NCBI GenBank assembly: GCA_022315425.1
Contig: JAIUPT010000020.1
Location: 868,001-932,000 of the forward strand
Length of the DNA stretch: 64,000 nt
Reading direction: 5' to 3'
From: Pseudevernia furfuracea
Taxonomy: Eukaryota; Ascomycota; Lecanoromycetes; Lecanorales; Parmeliaceae
Shown here: positions 21,169 to 32,890 of the stretch, one piece after another
How positions within the stretch are numbered: the stretch's first letter is position 1
How the letters are laid out: every line of letters starts with the position of its first letter
Translations under genes and position numbers: made by a program
The notes under the pieces: model-generated
Database searches by the model: none
What the model was told of the DNA's origin: nothing
The model's input: the letters and a program-made list of their open reading frames with translations, nothing else

Positions 21169-22243
21169 ATGCAGCACTCGACACTCAGCTTCATCGCTGT
21201 CCTGTTCACTTTAGCCACTGGCCAGCGTCTCAACAAACCACCCCTTGAACAAAGTCTGGACTATCTCCAACAAGGTCTTCTCGACAATCTCCACCCAGTC
21301 CCAAGCACTCAGCAACAATGGCCTGCAGGCCAGATTCCCGCGGACTGCAAGTCCATGACTGAGGGAGCGGGACTATCTGCAAATGACGTCCAAACATTCA
21401 GCGTGACCTACAATGATGTAAACAAGATCCTTAACCTCCCTTCTCCCCGATCAGTGCTAATTGACGTTTCAGTGTGGCGACCCCTGGGTTCTCTGCCGTC
21501 ACACAGCCAGCCCCGACCGAATGGTCAACATGATCGACCTCTTTGGCCGCGTACCAGTGCACATGCGCCAATGGGTCCGCCACATGATTGCTCTACCCGA
21601 TCGTTCGTCTACCTCCACAACAGGTCTCCCTTAGATTGCTTGTCACTGAAATGCAGCAATGCTAGCAAACGGCGGCCACGCCTACAATTCAAATGGTAAC
21701 ATAGCAATGTTCAACCGCATAAACGGCGACCTTTCAGTCTTCATTCATGAAACCGGTCATTCGCTCGACCTCCTCGGCGCCTATAAAGATAAGCCTCTCT
21801 CATCCTCCTCCAACTGGATCGACAATTACAACCAAGACAGCAACGTGCCGGACCCTTACGCACAGACGAACCAAATTGAGAATGTCGCTCAGAACACTGT
21901 CGTTGGCACCTTTAACGAGAACATACCCGGCGGATTCGACACCGTGGAGAGTAATGCAGGGGCGATATTCCACCAATACGCCACGTTGCAGACCGAAGCC
22001 GATGCCGCAGCGCCTGGGAACCTGTTGAGACCTGGCGGGATGTGTACGCAGAGGCTGACGAACAGTCCTGTGGTGTCGACCCAATCGGCTTTCTCGCGAC
22101 TCGTTAACCAATTTGCTCTAGGAGGTCACGTTGCGCCACCGGTGGATGTGTCGCTGTCGGGGAATGTGAAGGTTATTGAACCTAAGGAGTTTGATACTCG
22201 CGAATTTTGCAAGATGACTTGGTCATCGGGCGAGGAGTTGTAG
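21169..22243 (+). CDS. secreted con-13-like protein with HExxH motif
   Basis: ATG 21169 opens a signal peptide (LSFIAVLFTLATG). The mature protein has VPSTQQQWPAGQIPADCKS and, after intron 21418-21472 (55 nt), CGDPWVLCRH and MVNMIDLFGRVPVHMRQWVRH. After a second, very short intron starting at 21624 (33 nt if it ends at 21656, 42 nt if at 21665) come NGNIAMFNR, VFIHETGHSLDLLGAY, NWIDNYNQDSNVPDPYAQ and QIENVAQNTVVG. HETGH fits a zinc-metalloprotease HExxH motif. These motifs match Neurospora conidiation-specific protein 13 and its relatives, extracellular proteins of unclear catalytic activity. About 320 residues. No stop or frameshift was found, which contrasts with the decayed genes on both sides. 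Confidence 0.8.
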
Positions 22244-22508
22244 AGTGGAAAAAGAATTAAGTACTCTTGAATCTTGCAACAGGTCTTGGTAGATGATGGG
22301 GAATTCATCGGCGGTAGCATTTGGAGAGCATAGAGTATTTATTTCATAAGGTCTAAACTTGAGGCAATGTGGATGTCTGAGGCCTAGCCTATTCACAATT
22401 GCTTGTCATTCCATCTTCACTATAAAACAATTAGCGTAGCTTTGAATTTTGTAATCCTTGAACGGCGAGAGAACATAGGTTTTGATTCGATATGAGATAG
22501 ATCAGCGT

Positions 22509-23400
22509 TCAAAGAATCCTTTCAGATGCTACCAACAACATTTCCTGTTTCGAAATACTGTAGACCTTTAGCTTCGTAATTGCCTTCTGAAGAGCCTTGA
22601 TCGCGTGGTCCAAAAGCGGCAGCTGAATAGATGATTCTTTCGCATCAAAGCATAGACCAGAGTAGATCTCATTGTTGATCAGTATCCTAGACCTTTTCCT
22701 ACAGAACCTCGCAGTTTCCTCTGTTAGGGCTTGGTTATAGACTTGACCTGTCGGGTTTGACGGGCTGTTGATCAACATGATCCGCGGGTTTGCGCCTTGT
22801 GCCTGTGCGACACTGTATTCTTGATTGAGTGCGGACTCTATTACGAGTCAGTACCTGGGCCGGGCAATTTCAATGTATTGACTATGCCTGTCAAAGTATG
22901 GCGATCATTGTCGTCGGTCTCAACCCAGAACAGTCTCTTACCAGCATGCTGAATCTGAGGCTCGTAGCTTACCCACGAAGGACGAGCCAAGGGAAAATCT
23001 CCGTCATGGATGTCAAACAGAGCGAAGAGCAATGGGTTTGAGCCGGGTGCAACGATGACTTGGTCAGGGCCAAGGCTGATACCGAGGCGATGAGACTGGT
23101 AGGCCGCGATTGCCTAGACAAATCGAATCAATCATTGCCAGAGGTGGGCTGGTGTCAGAATCGGGGAGTACTTGCCTCTCTTAGCTCTGGCAGACCAGCA
23201 ACAGGGGCATAGCTAGATGCATTGCACGCTTCACGGTACTAGTACGTGGCCAGTACGTCTGCTTGGATTGGGCAAGTAACCTCGCCGAAACCCAAATGGA
23301 TGAATTTTTCCCTTGGGTAACGCCTACGTTTCACGGTTTCGTTGATCTTGAGCGTTGCAGAAGTAGCTGGAATCAAAAGATTCGACTTGATGTTGATATG
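22509..23400 (-). pseudogene. class I/II PLP aminotransferase, broken and truncated
   Basis: On the minus strand: KFIHLGFGEVTCPIQADVLATY, a TAG at 23239-23241, then REACNASSYAPVAGLPELRE, an intron, and SHRLGISLGPDQVIVAPGSNPLLFALFDI, SYEPQIQHAGKRL. The frame is lost near 22840. The C-terminal part reads INSPSNPTGQVYNQALTEE and ILINNEIYSGLCF. These are hallmark motifs of fold-type I aminotransferases. The PLP-binding Asp of the usual (S)DEIYSG is Asn here. The gene stops before the segment that would carry the PLP-binding Lys. A frameshift, nonsense codon, missing Lys and Asp-to-Asn change make it non-functional. Substrate unknown. Confidence 0.75.
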
Positions 23401-23991
23401 AATTGGATGGAATGTTAGGCTGATCTTTGTTATTCAGCGATTGCGGCAAGAAGATGCCACATTCCATGAATTTTCTGGCTGCAGAATAAGGTGTTTCACC
23501 ACCGTCGACGAACTACGAGCTTTAACTTCGGCGCCTGAGCCTACCCTCATCGCGTTATGTTGCCCTTGATCCACACCTATAGGGATGTGGTATTCATCCT
23601 ACCAACGATTGAATAATTAGAAACACAAAGGAGGGGACTCGGAGGAGGGACACGAAAGGCGGCCCGTAGAACCCATCACGCTAGCTATCAATCTGGGCCT
23701 AGCGTGTTGTCGATGCCAAGCTCTCTAAGCCGAAACAAAATTTCAATGAGAGCAAGACGCGAAGCCGAAGAACTCACCAGCAAGGAATCACTCAATCAGT
23801 CAAATCTCTGCCTAAAAAGTTGCAGGAATAACTGTGAAGAACAGAGGTTGACAGAAAATACAAACTTCGATTTTCGCGGGCCCTCATTGATCTTTTTTTG
23901 GCTTAGAATATTTTCACTCGCTCTGAAGGGCTCCTACATGCGACGCGATTACTATTGGAATTCTTCGAGGCCAACGTAGGAGGCCTAAACA
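23401..23991. other. divergent spacer, no gene seen
   Basis: Lies between the 5' ends of the aminotransferase relic and the transcription factor relic, so it would have been a shared promoter. No other feature recognised. Confidence 0.4.
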
Positions 23992-26157
23992 ATGAGACTA
24001 AGCAGCTCTGTGGCAAGCCCTCAGCATACCATTCGAGCTTGTCATCAATGCCATCTGCGGAAGATCAAGGTGCAATCGCCTGTCAATGCTGTACGTAATG
24101 ACGGGGCTGACGGCGGCTGACAGTGTGATGCAAGTCGACCAGTCTGCGCGCAATGTTTTCGTCGGAGAGCCCGCTTTGAGCCTCATCGGCGTCCGCAGAA
24201 AAGTACTTTGAGCGTTCAGGAAACGTCTGTGCGACAGCGTATCATGTGGCTTGAGACCGAGCTAGCTCGTGCTCTGTCCTTGTCAGATATGCCAGAATAT
24301 GCCTACTGGAACACCGCTGGCACGGTTTTCCAGCGGCTTGCATGCTTTAACATCCGCTGCTGTCTCTGATGACACCACCGAAAAAGTGAATGCTCCCGTA
24401 GAAGACGAGTCTTCACGCCAAGTAAATGATGAATCGAATGCGAGTGTGAGTGAAATTGCCGCCGAGGTTGCGCTTTTATCATTGAACGCAACTGGGGAGA
24501 TGCGCTTTATGGGCGGTGCTAGTGGAACGCTGATCTCCAAGCTCGTGGCATCCATGGCCAGAAATGACCTTAGCAGTCTTTCGTCGAATGGTTGCGTAAC
24601 GTCTCAAGAACCTCTCCACCTGAAACGATAAAACATTTGCTCTTCCGAGGAGCTCTGGAGCTGAAGTCCGTGTTGTTCCGTCGTCAGAGATAGCAGACGC
24701 CTTGTTAGACGCTTTTTTGCTTCGTGTGCGCGTTCACTACCCTACATTCCATCTGACTGAATTGCGGGAGACCATAAGTGCGGTGTCTTCTGGCAACAAA
24801 AATGTTGGCGTCACGGAAATGATCATCTTCTGGCTGATCATGGCACTGGGCGCCCTACACAACATCCCCTCGTTGGGCAACAGTGAATTCGCTGGTCGTT
24901 GTGCGGATGACTCTTTCCAAGACGTTAATTAACAGAGCTGTACCACTCAAGGGTATAAAAAACTTACGAGTTGTGCTTTTGTTAGCCATCTACGTCTCAT
25001 GTCGTTCTACTGGCAGTAGCCAATGGCATCTAATCGGTGTCGCCATGCGTGTAAGTGCTTTTCCGTTGATGTCTGTGTTTTAGCCTCGGTGTAGACTGAC
25101 ATAAGCGCCTAGATGTGTATCGAGAGAGGCCTTCATCGCTACAATCCCGCCTGGAAGTTTACTTAAGCAGAATGCGACCTTCGGCGAAGACTCTTCTGAA
25201 CGACTTATGCCATTGATCAGAAAATCTGCTTCAATCTAGGCCGCCCGCCGACCATCTCAGACGAGGGCTTTGATGCATTGTTTCCGGAAGCATACGAGGA
25301 AATGGAAGACCAGTCTCAACAATCACGTATCGCTTTGGCTCTACATCACGTCCGGTTGTGCCTAATCCAGAGCCGTATAATGCGCGATATCTATCCTATC
25401 GGACGACAAGATTGAATGAGAGACCACGCTCAGCGGCTGCAAATATTGTTGGCTGTCCAAGAGCAACTGGATATATGGCGGCAAAAACTTTTTGAGCTCT
25501 ATAATCCAGAGCACACGCCCTGTCCTCTTGAGTAAGCAAGTTTGGTAACTTCTTTGCTAAAGGTACAGTGGCTGATTTGTCCTTTCAGGTGGTACAACCG
25601 AATCTATCATACCACAACGATGGCCGAGTATCGTTCAACTCCACTCTCCCCAATTCCTTCCAAGGACTCGTTGCTCAAATGTTATTAGGCATCTTCTACA
25701 GCCCTCTTAATCTACCACAAATTATTACGAACAAACGACATGGATCAAACCTGGATGTTCCTCCGGTTGTTTCCTAGTCGGTATCTCTATGCTCTACTCG
25801 ATCTGGTTTAGAGATTTCGTATCAACCCTAGTGTCTCTGGAAGAAGTGATAGAGGGCACCGGCAAATGCTCTACGGTCTTTGCAGTATTAGCACAAAGAT
25901 GGGATGGCAGTAACAAATCTAAGGAAACTTTCGAATCGCTTGCTAATCCATCCACCCAAAATTTGGTCAGGAGTATCACACAGAACAAAGAACATATTGA
26001 CCCTCTTCCGTTGGATGGTGAAAGGAATGTTATGGATTTTCCAGCGGTCGTGCCTCCATCCGACTGGTCGCCGTACTTTGATGACATGCTTTCGAACGTT
26101 CAATTCGACATGATGAACCTATTGGAAGACATATTTCACGGTCACAGTGACTTCTAG
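23992..26157 (+). pseudogene. Zn2Cys6 fungal-specific transcription factor, broken
   Basis: ATG 23992 gives a short lead, then the zinc cluster. ACHQCHLRKIK is spliced (intron 24070-24123) to CDASRPVCAQCFRR; the sixth cysteine position is Phe (TTT at ~24175). The frame shifts near 24298, then continues SEIAAEVALLSLNATGEMRF. The middle homology region (fungal TF domain, PF04082 type) reads HYPTFHLTELRETI, FWLIMALGALHN, LLLAIYVSC, QWHLIGVAMR, GLHRYNPAWKF and CFNLGRPPTISDEGFDALFP, with TAA at 25164-25166 and TGA at 25197-25199 (the latter at the conserved Trp of RRxxFW). The C-terminal part to 26157 is still open in pieces. It was probably the regulator of this accessory region. Loss of the zinc ligand alone should abolish DNA binding. 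Confidence 0.8.
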
Positions 26158-26531
26158 AACCTTCAGACTAAAATCGCATGACTTTTATAAATGGAAGCTT
26201 CAGCCCTTTACAGCAGTCCACTGGACTCCACCAACCTTTACTCTACACCTACTACATCGAAATGCTCACCATCATGCGAAACGTGCCATCAAAGCACATC
26301 GCCTGGCTGACATCTTGACGAACTGAGGCCTCAATTTTCTAGTGCGTTGACAAGTGTTCCCCACGTGATGCACTTCACATTTCATCTCAGTAATTTTGGC
26401 AAACGTTCAATCTTGCTCCATTGGAGATTTCCTGTAAAGCTGTTTGTATAAAATCATTAAACGGTACTCTTTGCAACCATTTGCCTCTTGATGCATGTCT
26501 CAGATCTCTCAAAAACCACCCACATGCCAGT
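26158..26531. other. convergent spacer
   Basis: Between the transcription factor relic and the 3' end of the Pro/Gln-rich gene. Nothing recognised. Confidence 0.4.
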
Positions 26532-29500
26532 TCAGGAGCAATCTTGCCTCTGATTCTGGGCCAGTCTTCGCTCGATCTCCGGCATAGCGTCTTGGGCCAT
26601 CTTGCACAGCAATTGCACCATCTCTATCAAAAGACCTAGATGTCAGCCAGTCAAGTCACTGAACATAATACTATTAGTACGGGATGTGACTTACGGTCAG
26701 TGAAGCTTGGGCAGTCACCCGATGCTTCGATAGCTGCGTCGGCTCGAGCTTTGAACATGTTCAGCATGCTTTGTGGACCACTAATAAGACGCGATTCTTC
26801 TGCGTGCTCTGTCGTTGATTGACGTTCGGCCTGATGAGGACAGGATTCTACGTCGTGGTCTTCGTGATTACAGTCGTTCCTATTCTGTTGCTCTTGACGT
26901 TCTGCCAAGCGGCGCTGAGACTCTGCTGCTCTTCTTCTCCTTTCTTGCATGATTGACGCTCTTGGTTCCTCCTCGTCCGTCTTGTTCTCGGATTTGGGTC
27001 TTTCATTAGAAAGCGGCTGAATTTGCGCTGGGTGTGGTCCTGCTGCAGGACCCGGCATCGCTTGCATGGCTTGTTGCACGTTGGAATTAGGCATTGCATC
27101 TGGTCGCTGCGCTTCCCCTTCTCTTCGATGATTGTGAAGTTTCGGCTGTAGTGTGCCTTGGGGGCGTTGAGGTTGAGGATGCCTCTGCTGTGGGACTCCT
27201 TGGGGCTGTGAAACCTGTGGATGGGGAGGCATAGGGCCTTGAGACCTCTGCTGAGGAGGTGCCCGAGTGTTTGGGGGTTGCGTATGTGGAGGCGTGGGGC
27301 TTTGAGATCTCTGCTTCGCTGCTCCTTGTGGTGGTGGAGGTGGAGGATGTTGAGGCATGGCACTCGCAGGCTGCCTTTGCTGTGAGGGTCCCTGTGAGCG
27401 AGGAGCTTGAGTATGTTGAGGCATTGCATGTGGGGGGTGACTTTGCTGTGGGCCTTCTTGTGGGTGTGGAGCTTGAGGATGTTGAGGCATCGCATTCGGA
27501 GGGTGTTGCGGAGCGCTCAGTGGATGCTGAGGTGGAGGATGTGGAACTACGTTCGGAGGCTGCTTCTGTTGTGGGGTTCCCTGAGAGTGTGGAGGCTGTG
27601 GATGTTGAGACATTGCATTGGGGGGCTGATGTGGTGCTCCTTGTGAGTGTGGAGGTTGAGGATGTTGAGGCATTGTGTTTGAGGGATGCGGTTGAGTGCT
27701 TTGAGGATGCTGAGATTGAGCAGGGTGCTGTGGAGCTCCGTGGGAATTCTGAGGGGCTCCTTGAGGACGTTGAATTTGAGGGTGCGGCGGCATTGCAGTG
27801 GGAGGCCTCTGCTGTGGAAAACCTTGTGGTCGTGGAGGCAACACAGGCTTTCGAACTGGCGTTTGGCTCCTCTGGCTGTTTCCGGGACTTGGACTCGGCA
27901 TTCTTCCTGCAGGACTTTTATTCATTGCTGGACCAGGAGAGCGAGCCCTTGCTGGAGATGGGGCTGGAGACAGATGAGGCTGCTGACTGCCAGAGGGTCC
28001 GCGGTTGGGACCGGGCTGCGACATTTGAGGTGTTGGAGGATGATGCGGAGACTCGACTATTGAGGGCCGAGTTTGGTCACTCACAGGAGGTTGGTAGGGT
28101 CTTCCAACATTTGGAACTGGATGCGGAACTGGCGCTCCTAGTGTGTGAGGCCCCCCTGCATTAGGTTGATGAGTGTTGCTTGGCTTTCGCTGGCCGCTGA
28201 GGTTGATCATGCCATGGCCAGCTTGAGGAACGTTCGGTCTGAGGCTGGGTTCACTGTTCGCGGATCCTGCATGGTCAAGTGTCATCATCCCAAGTCCTCC
28301 GGCTATTGCAGCACCCTCGACTGCAAATCTTCCTATGTGTTCCGCCCCATGCTCGACAGATCGACCTGCTGCTTCGGCTCCCCTGCGGAGGTCTTGACCC
28401 AGCCCAAGGTGAGGCAATTCATGTTCCAGCTTATGGAACTCATCCACTAGATTGTGCTCGCCTTTCTGAACCTCTTGACCAAGCCCAGTATTGGCTATCT
28501 CGTTCTCGGCTTTGTGGATGTCTCCCATCAGGTCATGCTCGCCTTTTTGAATCTCTTGGCCTAGCCTAGTACGTGAGAATGCATTCTCGACCTTGTGGAT
28601 ATCTCCCATCAGATCCCCCTCGCCTCTTCGAATCTCCTGTCCGACATTCGTATGGGGCAGTAAACTCTCCGCAGCATGAGCCGCTCCTTGGAGGCCAGCT
28701 TCCAGACCGTGTTCTCCTCTTCGGAACTCTCTTGCTGTCTGGCCGCCTAATTTGTGCATTTCCGCGTCTGCCCTGTTAGTGTCTCTTCGAACATCTTGCT
28801 CAAAACCTTGCTTGTCTTTCTGGAGGTGGCTTCGGGTATCACGGCTAGCTGATCGGAGTTCCCCTTCCGCTCTGCGTCCGGCTTCTTCTGAGCCAGCTCC
28901 GAGAGGATGTTCATCTCCCCTTAAACATGCTTTGCGGCTCCTAAAGGCTTGCGCAGCTTCTCCTTCACCCTTGTGGAGCCTTTTCCTCGCATCTTGTTCC
29001 CCTCTACGCATTAAGTCGTCCACTCCACTGACACGAGTGTCTTCACTCAGTCCTCGAGCGCCTGAGTGCGTGCCACCTTCATATTGATCCGGTTGACGAT
29101 TCAAGCCCTTGTATGAATGCATTCTAGAGAGACCCTCCCGGAGACCTCTACTGTCAATATGAGGGTCTCCTTGCAACTTCTGCAGGTATCGTTCGATGCT
29201 TACATCATCGACATGCTCGCCGGTCTGCGATGAATCACGTACGCTGGCTTCTTCCCTGACCCGCATGTCGACATCCGTGGTGCGCGACTCTTCGTCTCGA
29301 TATTCATTGCGGTTTTCCTCGTCCACATTATGCGCTTGAGAGACACCAGCTAATTGCTTCAACATCGCCCATCGAGCTTTTGTTTCAGCGCTGATTTTAG
29401 GCCTCGGGCTTGGGCTTCTTCCACGACGCTCGAGTCCGGATGTTGACGTTAGATGAGCTGGGTCCAGTCGCTCGCTAGAAAAACGACGTTGGTCTGACGA

Positions 29501-30139
29501 GCTGCTCGTGCGGAGATTATCATATTGCTGGTTGGAATTCGCGGCTGGCATGAGGTTTGCCGGTTCATGTTGCTCGCTGGTTCCATAGGAACAGTCTGAG
29601 CCCCTTCTTGCACGGGGATCCATCAAGCTCGGTTCTAGGAAGGGTGTCGACATCTTGTTTACAGGCTGCGATCTCTCGCTCGGCTCATAAGGACCCTCTA
29701 AATTGCTGTCATCGCCATTGGCGCCGAAGACCTGACTCGGCGAATGACCGGGCATTAAAGCTGCGGACTCCATTTGCTCACGAGAGCGGTGAACACGATC
29801 TGAAGTCACAAGGACGCGATCACTCTCATACAGTTGGCCTCTGGACTGCGTCGGCATCATATTTCTTGAATCCAGCTTGTCACTCTCATCGTAACGCTGA
29901 TTTGAAATGCTACTCGTGCGGACATCCCTCGAGACTGAGCTTGCAGACATGTGACGTTCTAATTCCATGGTATTTGAGCTATTGGTGGTGTGCCATCGCC
30001 CAGATGCTGACCTTTCAGGAGACTCGAGTTGTGATCCAGCGTCGTAGTCTGCTTGGTAAGTATCACTGCTTACGAAGCTCTGGTTATTCATTTTGAAAGG
30101 CTCCTTGGTCCGGGGTTCAACTGGAGTCCAATCATCCAT
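26532..30139 (-). CDS. large Pro/Gln-rich repeat protein of unknown function
   Basis: One huge exon (30139 to ~26696) plus a last exon reached by a GTAAGT..CTAG intron (about 26639-26695), which adds a helical tail LLIEMVQLLCKMAQDAMPEI with stop at 26532-26534. Roughly 1,190 residues. Residues ~1-330 are polar and Ser-rich. Residues ~380-610 form a charged helical region with at least three ~30-residue repeats containing GQE(I/V)(R/Q)(K/R)GE and DLMGDIHK(A/V)EN. Residues ~650-1050 are disordered Pro/Gln/His, made of short units such as PPHSQG and AMPQHPQ. The C-terminus is rich in Arg/Glu/Gln (RRRRAAESQRRLAERQEQQ) and probably a coiled coil. No known domain seen; intrinsic disorder suggests a scaffold or condensate-type role, which is only inference. 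Intact reading frame. Confidence 0.75.
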
Positions 30140-30908
30140 GGATGTCCGTGCCTTGGTATGCTCTTCCTACAAAATCTCGACGTGCTTGGAATTCGGTCTA
30201 AATTTAGGAAGACTGTGTTTGGGTCTGGATCTCGACCTCGATGGAAGTTGTCGCATGGCGAACTCGGCTTACTAAGTAATGTGCAGTGGCTAGTCTATCT
30301 ATAACAAGGCTCTATTGGTTTATTTCTGTGTCTACGACTAAAGGCTGACTTGTGGCGATGAAAGCAAATAATCTATCTGGGTCGTGCGGGTGGAGTCAGC
30401 TTACATACTCCGAAACGCCATTTCTCGCTTACCTCTAGTGCTTACCAATTGAGAAATCTGTTCGAAATTTAACTAAATCAGACCTCAATAGTGGTGACTA
30501 AGCTGCTCGCCAACTAGTAATTTAGTTTCAGCTGCTGCATGCACAGTGCTGACATCGGCTCAAAGAGCATCGGCAGCCTCCTAGTCAGTGCACATGCGAA
30601 GTCATAGATCATAGAGACATCTTTGTCTAGAAGCGCGTACTCAGCCCCTGGCCGAAGTGCGCTATTTTACGACAGCAATTTCTAGCTGTCTACTAGATTG
30701 GCATTCCCTAAGTCATTTAAAGACCACCTTCTCGGCCGCCACTTGGAATCTTTCAACCTTATATCTTCACTGGCTCTCAGTCTCATTCACCACGGATTCT
30801 CCAGCCCTTCTCTCACCACCACTTCCACGAACAAATTCTCACAGAAGATCTACTTCAAGAAATTCTCTAGCTCGTCACTTAATCCTTCAATCTCAACTTT
30901 CCAAAAGA
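30140..30908. other. divergent promoter region
   Basis: Separates two divergently transcribed low-complexity protein genes. The last ~150 bp before 30909 are pyrimidine/CA-rich, like a fungal 5' leader. No further gene. Confidence 0.45.
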
Positions 30909-31565
30909 ATGTCTCAATACGGTCAGCAAAAGCAGTACGGTCAACAGGGCGGCCAAGACGAATATAGCCAGCAGGGTCAAGACCATGGTTACGGCCAACA
31001 AGACGACCAAGGCTATGACCAGCAACAGCAAGGCGACGATCAATATGGCCAACAAGACCAGAACGGCTATGGACAGGAGCAACAAAACGAGCAAGACCCA
31101 AGCCAGCAGGGCTTCGGCCAGCAAGACCAGCAGCAACCTATGAACAGCCAGCAAGGTCGCCAACCTCCCAACAAACGCCCCGGCCAACCCGGCCAGCCAG
31201 GCGCCATGACCAAGCGCCAGCCTGAAGCCGGCAAACCCGAAGCTGGCAAATCTGGAGAGCTGAAGAAGAAGAAGGAAGAGGGCCAAGACGGAAAGGAGAT
31301 GGCCCATAAGACCACCAGCAAGTCTGGCAGGACATACGACAAAAACCACCACAACGCTATGTACCACCAGGGCAAAGTTGGTGAGTACCTATAGTGACAA
31401 TCATTTTTCCAAACGCGTTTACTGACACCTCATACAGCTGCCGGCGGATTCACAAAAGACCACATGGAATCCTTCATCCATCTCGGTACCTACGCTCTCG
31501 GTGCCCTCTCCAACCAGCACGGTCTGGCTCCTGACGCACCGCATCCCGAGGGGGATGAGGAGTGA
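30909..31565 (+). CDS. Gln-rich low-complexity protein with conserved C-terminal tail
   Basis: ATG 30909, exon 1 to 31380, intron 31381-31437 (57 nt), exon 2 31438-31565; 199 residues in all. Residues 1-~80 are prion-like, built of QYGQQ, GYGQ and QQDQ units. A Pro/Lys segment follows (RQPPNKRPGQPGQPGAM, then a KKKKEE cluster). The C-terminal ~55 residues are ordinary in composition: SGRTYDKNHHNAMYHQGKV, then, across the intron, GGFTKDHMESFIHLGTYALG. This tail looks like the conserved part. Q/N-rich disorder points to self-assembly or RNA-granule association by analogy only. I do not recognise the family. Confidence 0.7.
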
Positions 31566-32584
31566 CTACCCGGAGTACTAGGACTGCCCCAACTACTTCA
31601 GCGGCGTCTTGGCTTCCTTTTGTCTTTTGAGGGTTGGACAGCTAGACAAGTTGTACTGGGATGGGGCTTGACAGTATTTTGCATGAGCCTGGGGACGGTG
31701 CTGTTGTTGACGCTGTTGTTTACTGCTCATTTATTGCTGCTGGGCGTGGTTGTTACAATGTATCTGCGTGGTTCTTTCCAGGGACCGCTGACGAATGGGG
31801 AGAGAAAATCGCGTCTTTAGAGAGCTGTGACAATTGTAATGGTATCTGCTTCTTATCCACTTTGACCTGCCGTGATCTGGCACTGTGTTACGTCACGTGT
31901 GAGATTCCCCACAAACACAGCATCCGTCAACGCTCCTATCAGGTCCGTAATAGCGTTCTGAGCTTCCAGCTGCGGAGCTTTTGCTTTTAGCCTCCAACTT
32001 ACTTCGTTATTGCTCTGGACCGCTGACCAAATCAGCCCGTATGAAAACCCCAAGCCGATGGTACCCTGCTAGAACTGCCGTCTTTCTAGACTCGAGACTC
32101 TAGAGAGCACTTGACCTACCATCGTAGCATATTCTCCAATAGGAAAGTCGAAGCAGGACGCGACGTTGGTGGCCCGGTGGGGGGGCTCTTATTAATCAGC
32201 GGCCACCAAGTCCAACTTCTCGCTTGTTAGGGCTCAGTAAGCGCTAGGTTAGTGCTCGCTTATGCGCCTTTGTCGGTTTGGCGGGAAAGCTTACTTACTC
32301 TCCAGTCTCCAACATTCTGGGCACTCCATAGCGAAAAGAACGATTGTTAGAGAGATAGAGGATGGACAGGCGGTTTTCAAACACTGAAAGTAATTGTTTT
32401 TTTCCCTAATACAACAAAGTACAATAAAAGCAGTTAATGCAAATCACTCTAATGCTCGTGATGCTGTCATCCACTCCTTCAATCACTCTCTCAGCCACAT
32501 CACTCTACCGCTTCCCTCCCTTCGCAGGTATCTTTGGATGCGGCGACCCCTTACCACCAAGGTTCAAGTTCTAAACCCAATCTG
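31566..32584. other. convergent intergenic region
   Basis: 1 kb between two converging genes. Small frames at 31620-31990 (+) have hydrophobic stretches but no homology that I can see; part is probably 3'UTR. Confidence 0.4.
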
Positions 32585-32890
32585 TTAGCCATGTGCCTTC
32601 CAAACCTTTTGCTCTAGGACATTCCTTACCAGATTCTGCCCTCCGAGATTGATCCCTCCTTGTCCTTGTCCTTGCCCTTGGTCATTTTGGTCTTGCTGAG
32701 GTGCCGGGGCGGAACTAGGAGCAGGAGCGGGTGTTTCAGCAGCGGGCGTTAAAGCAGGAGCTGAGGTGGGCGCTGGTGCCGGTGCTGCTACTGGTGCTGC
32801 TACGGGTTGTGGGCCTGCGATGCCAGCCATTAGGCCGGAGACGACGGGGCCCATGATGGGCGCGATGAGGCCCCCTAGAAGTCCTGCCAT
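32585..32890 (-). CDS. small Ala/Pro-rich hydrophobic-headed protein
   Basis: A 101-residue single-exon frame. Residues 1-27 are a Gly/Ala/Met-rich hydrophobic stretch (MAGLLGGLIAPIMGPVVSGL) that could be a membrane anchor or amphipathic helix. Residues 28-65 are PA repeats (APAPAPTSAPAL), then a QDQNDQGQGQGQGG stretch and a short ordinary tail. No cysteine, so a classical effector fold is unlikely. A transcript would be needed to confirm the gene; composition differs clearly from random frames nearby. Confidence 0.5.
   Translation of the reverse strand: MAGLLGGLIAPIMGPVVSGLMAGIAGPQPVAAPVAAPAPAPTSAPALTPAAETPAPAPSSAPAPQQDQNDQGQGQGQGGINLGGQNLVRNVLEQKVWKAHG

Noticed and set aside
4273..26157. 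RIP as the cause of gene decay
   Set aside because: The clearest nonsense changes are TGG to TGA rather than the CpA-type changes RIP favours, and several defects are indels; needs a proper context count before it could be claimed.
27259..28164. 301-codon plus-strand open frame
   Set aside because: Antisense shadow of the Pro/Gln repeat tract; its Val/Glu-rich repeat composition is the direct complement of that tract.
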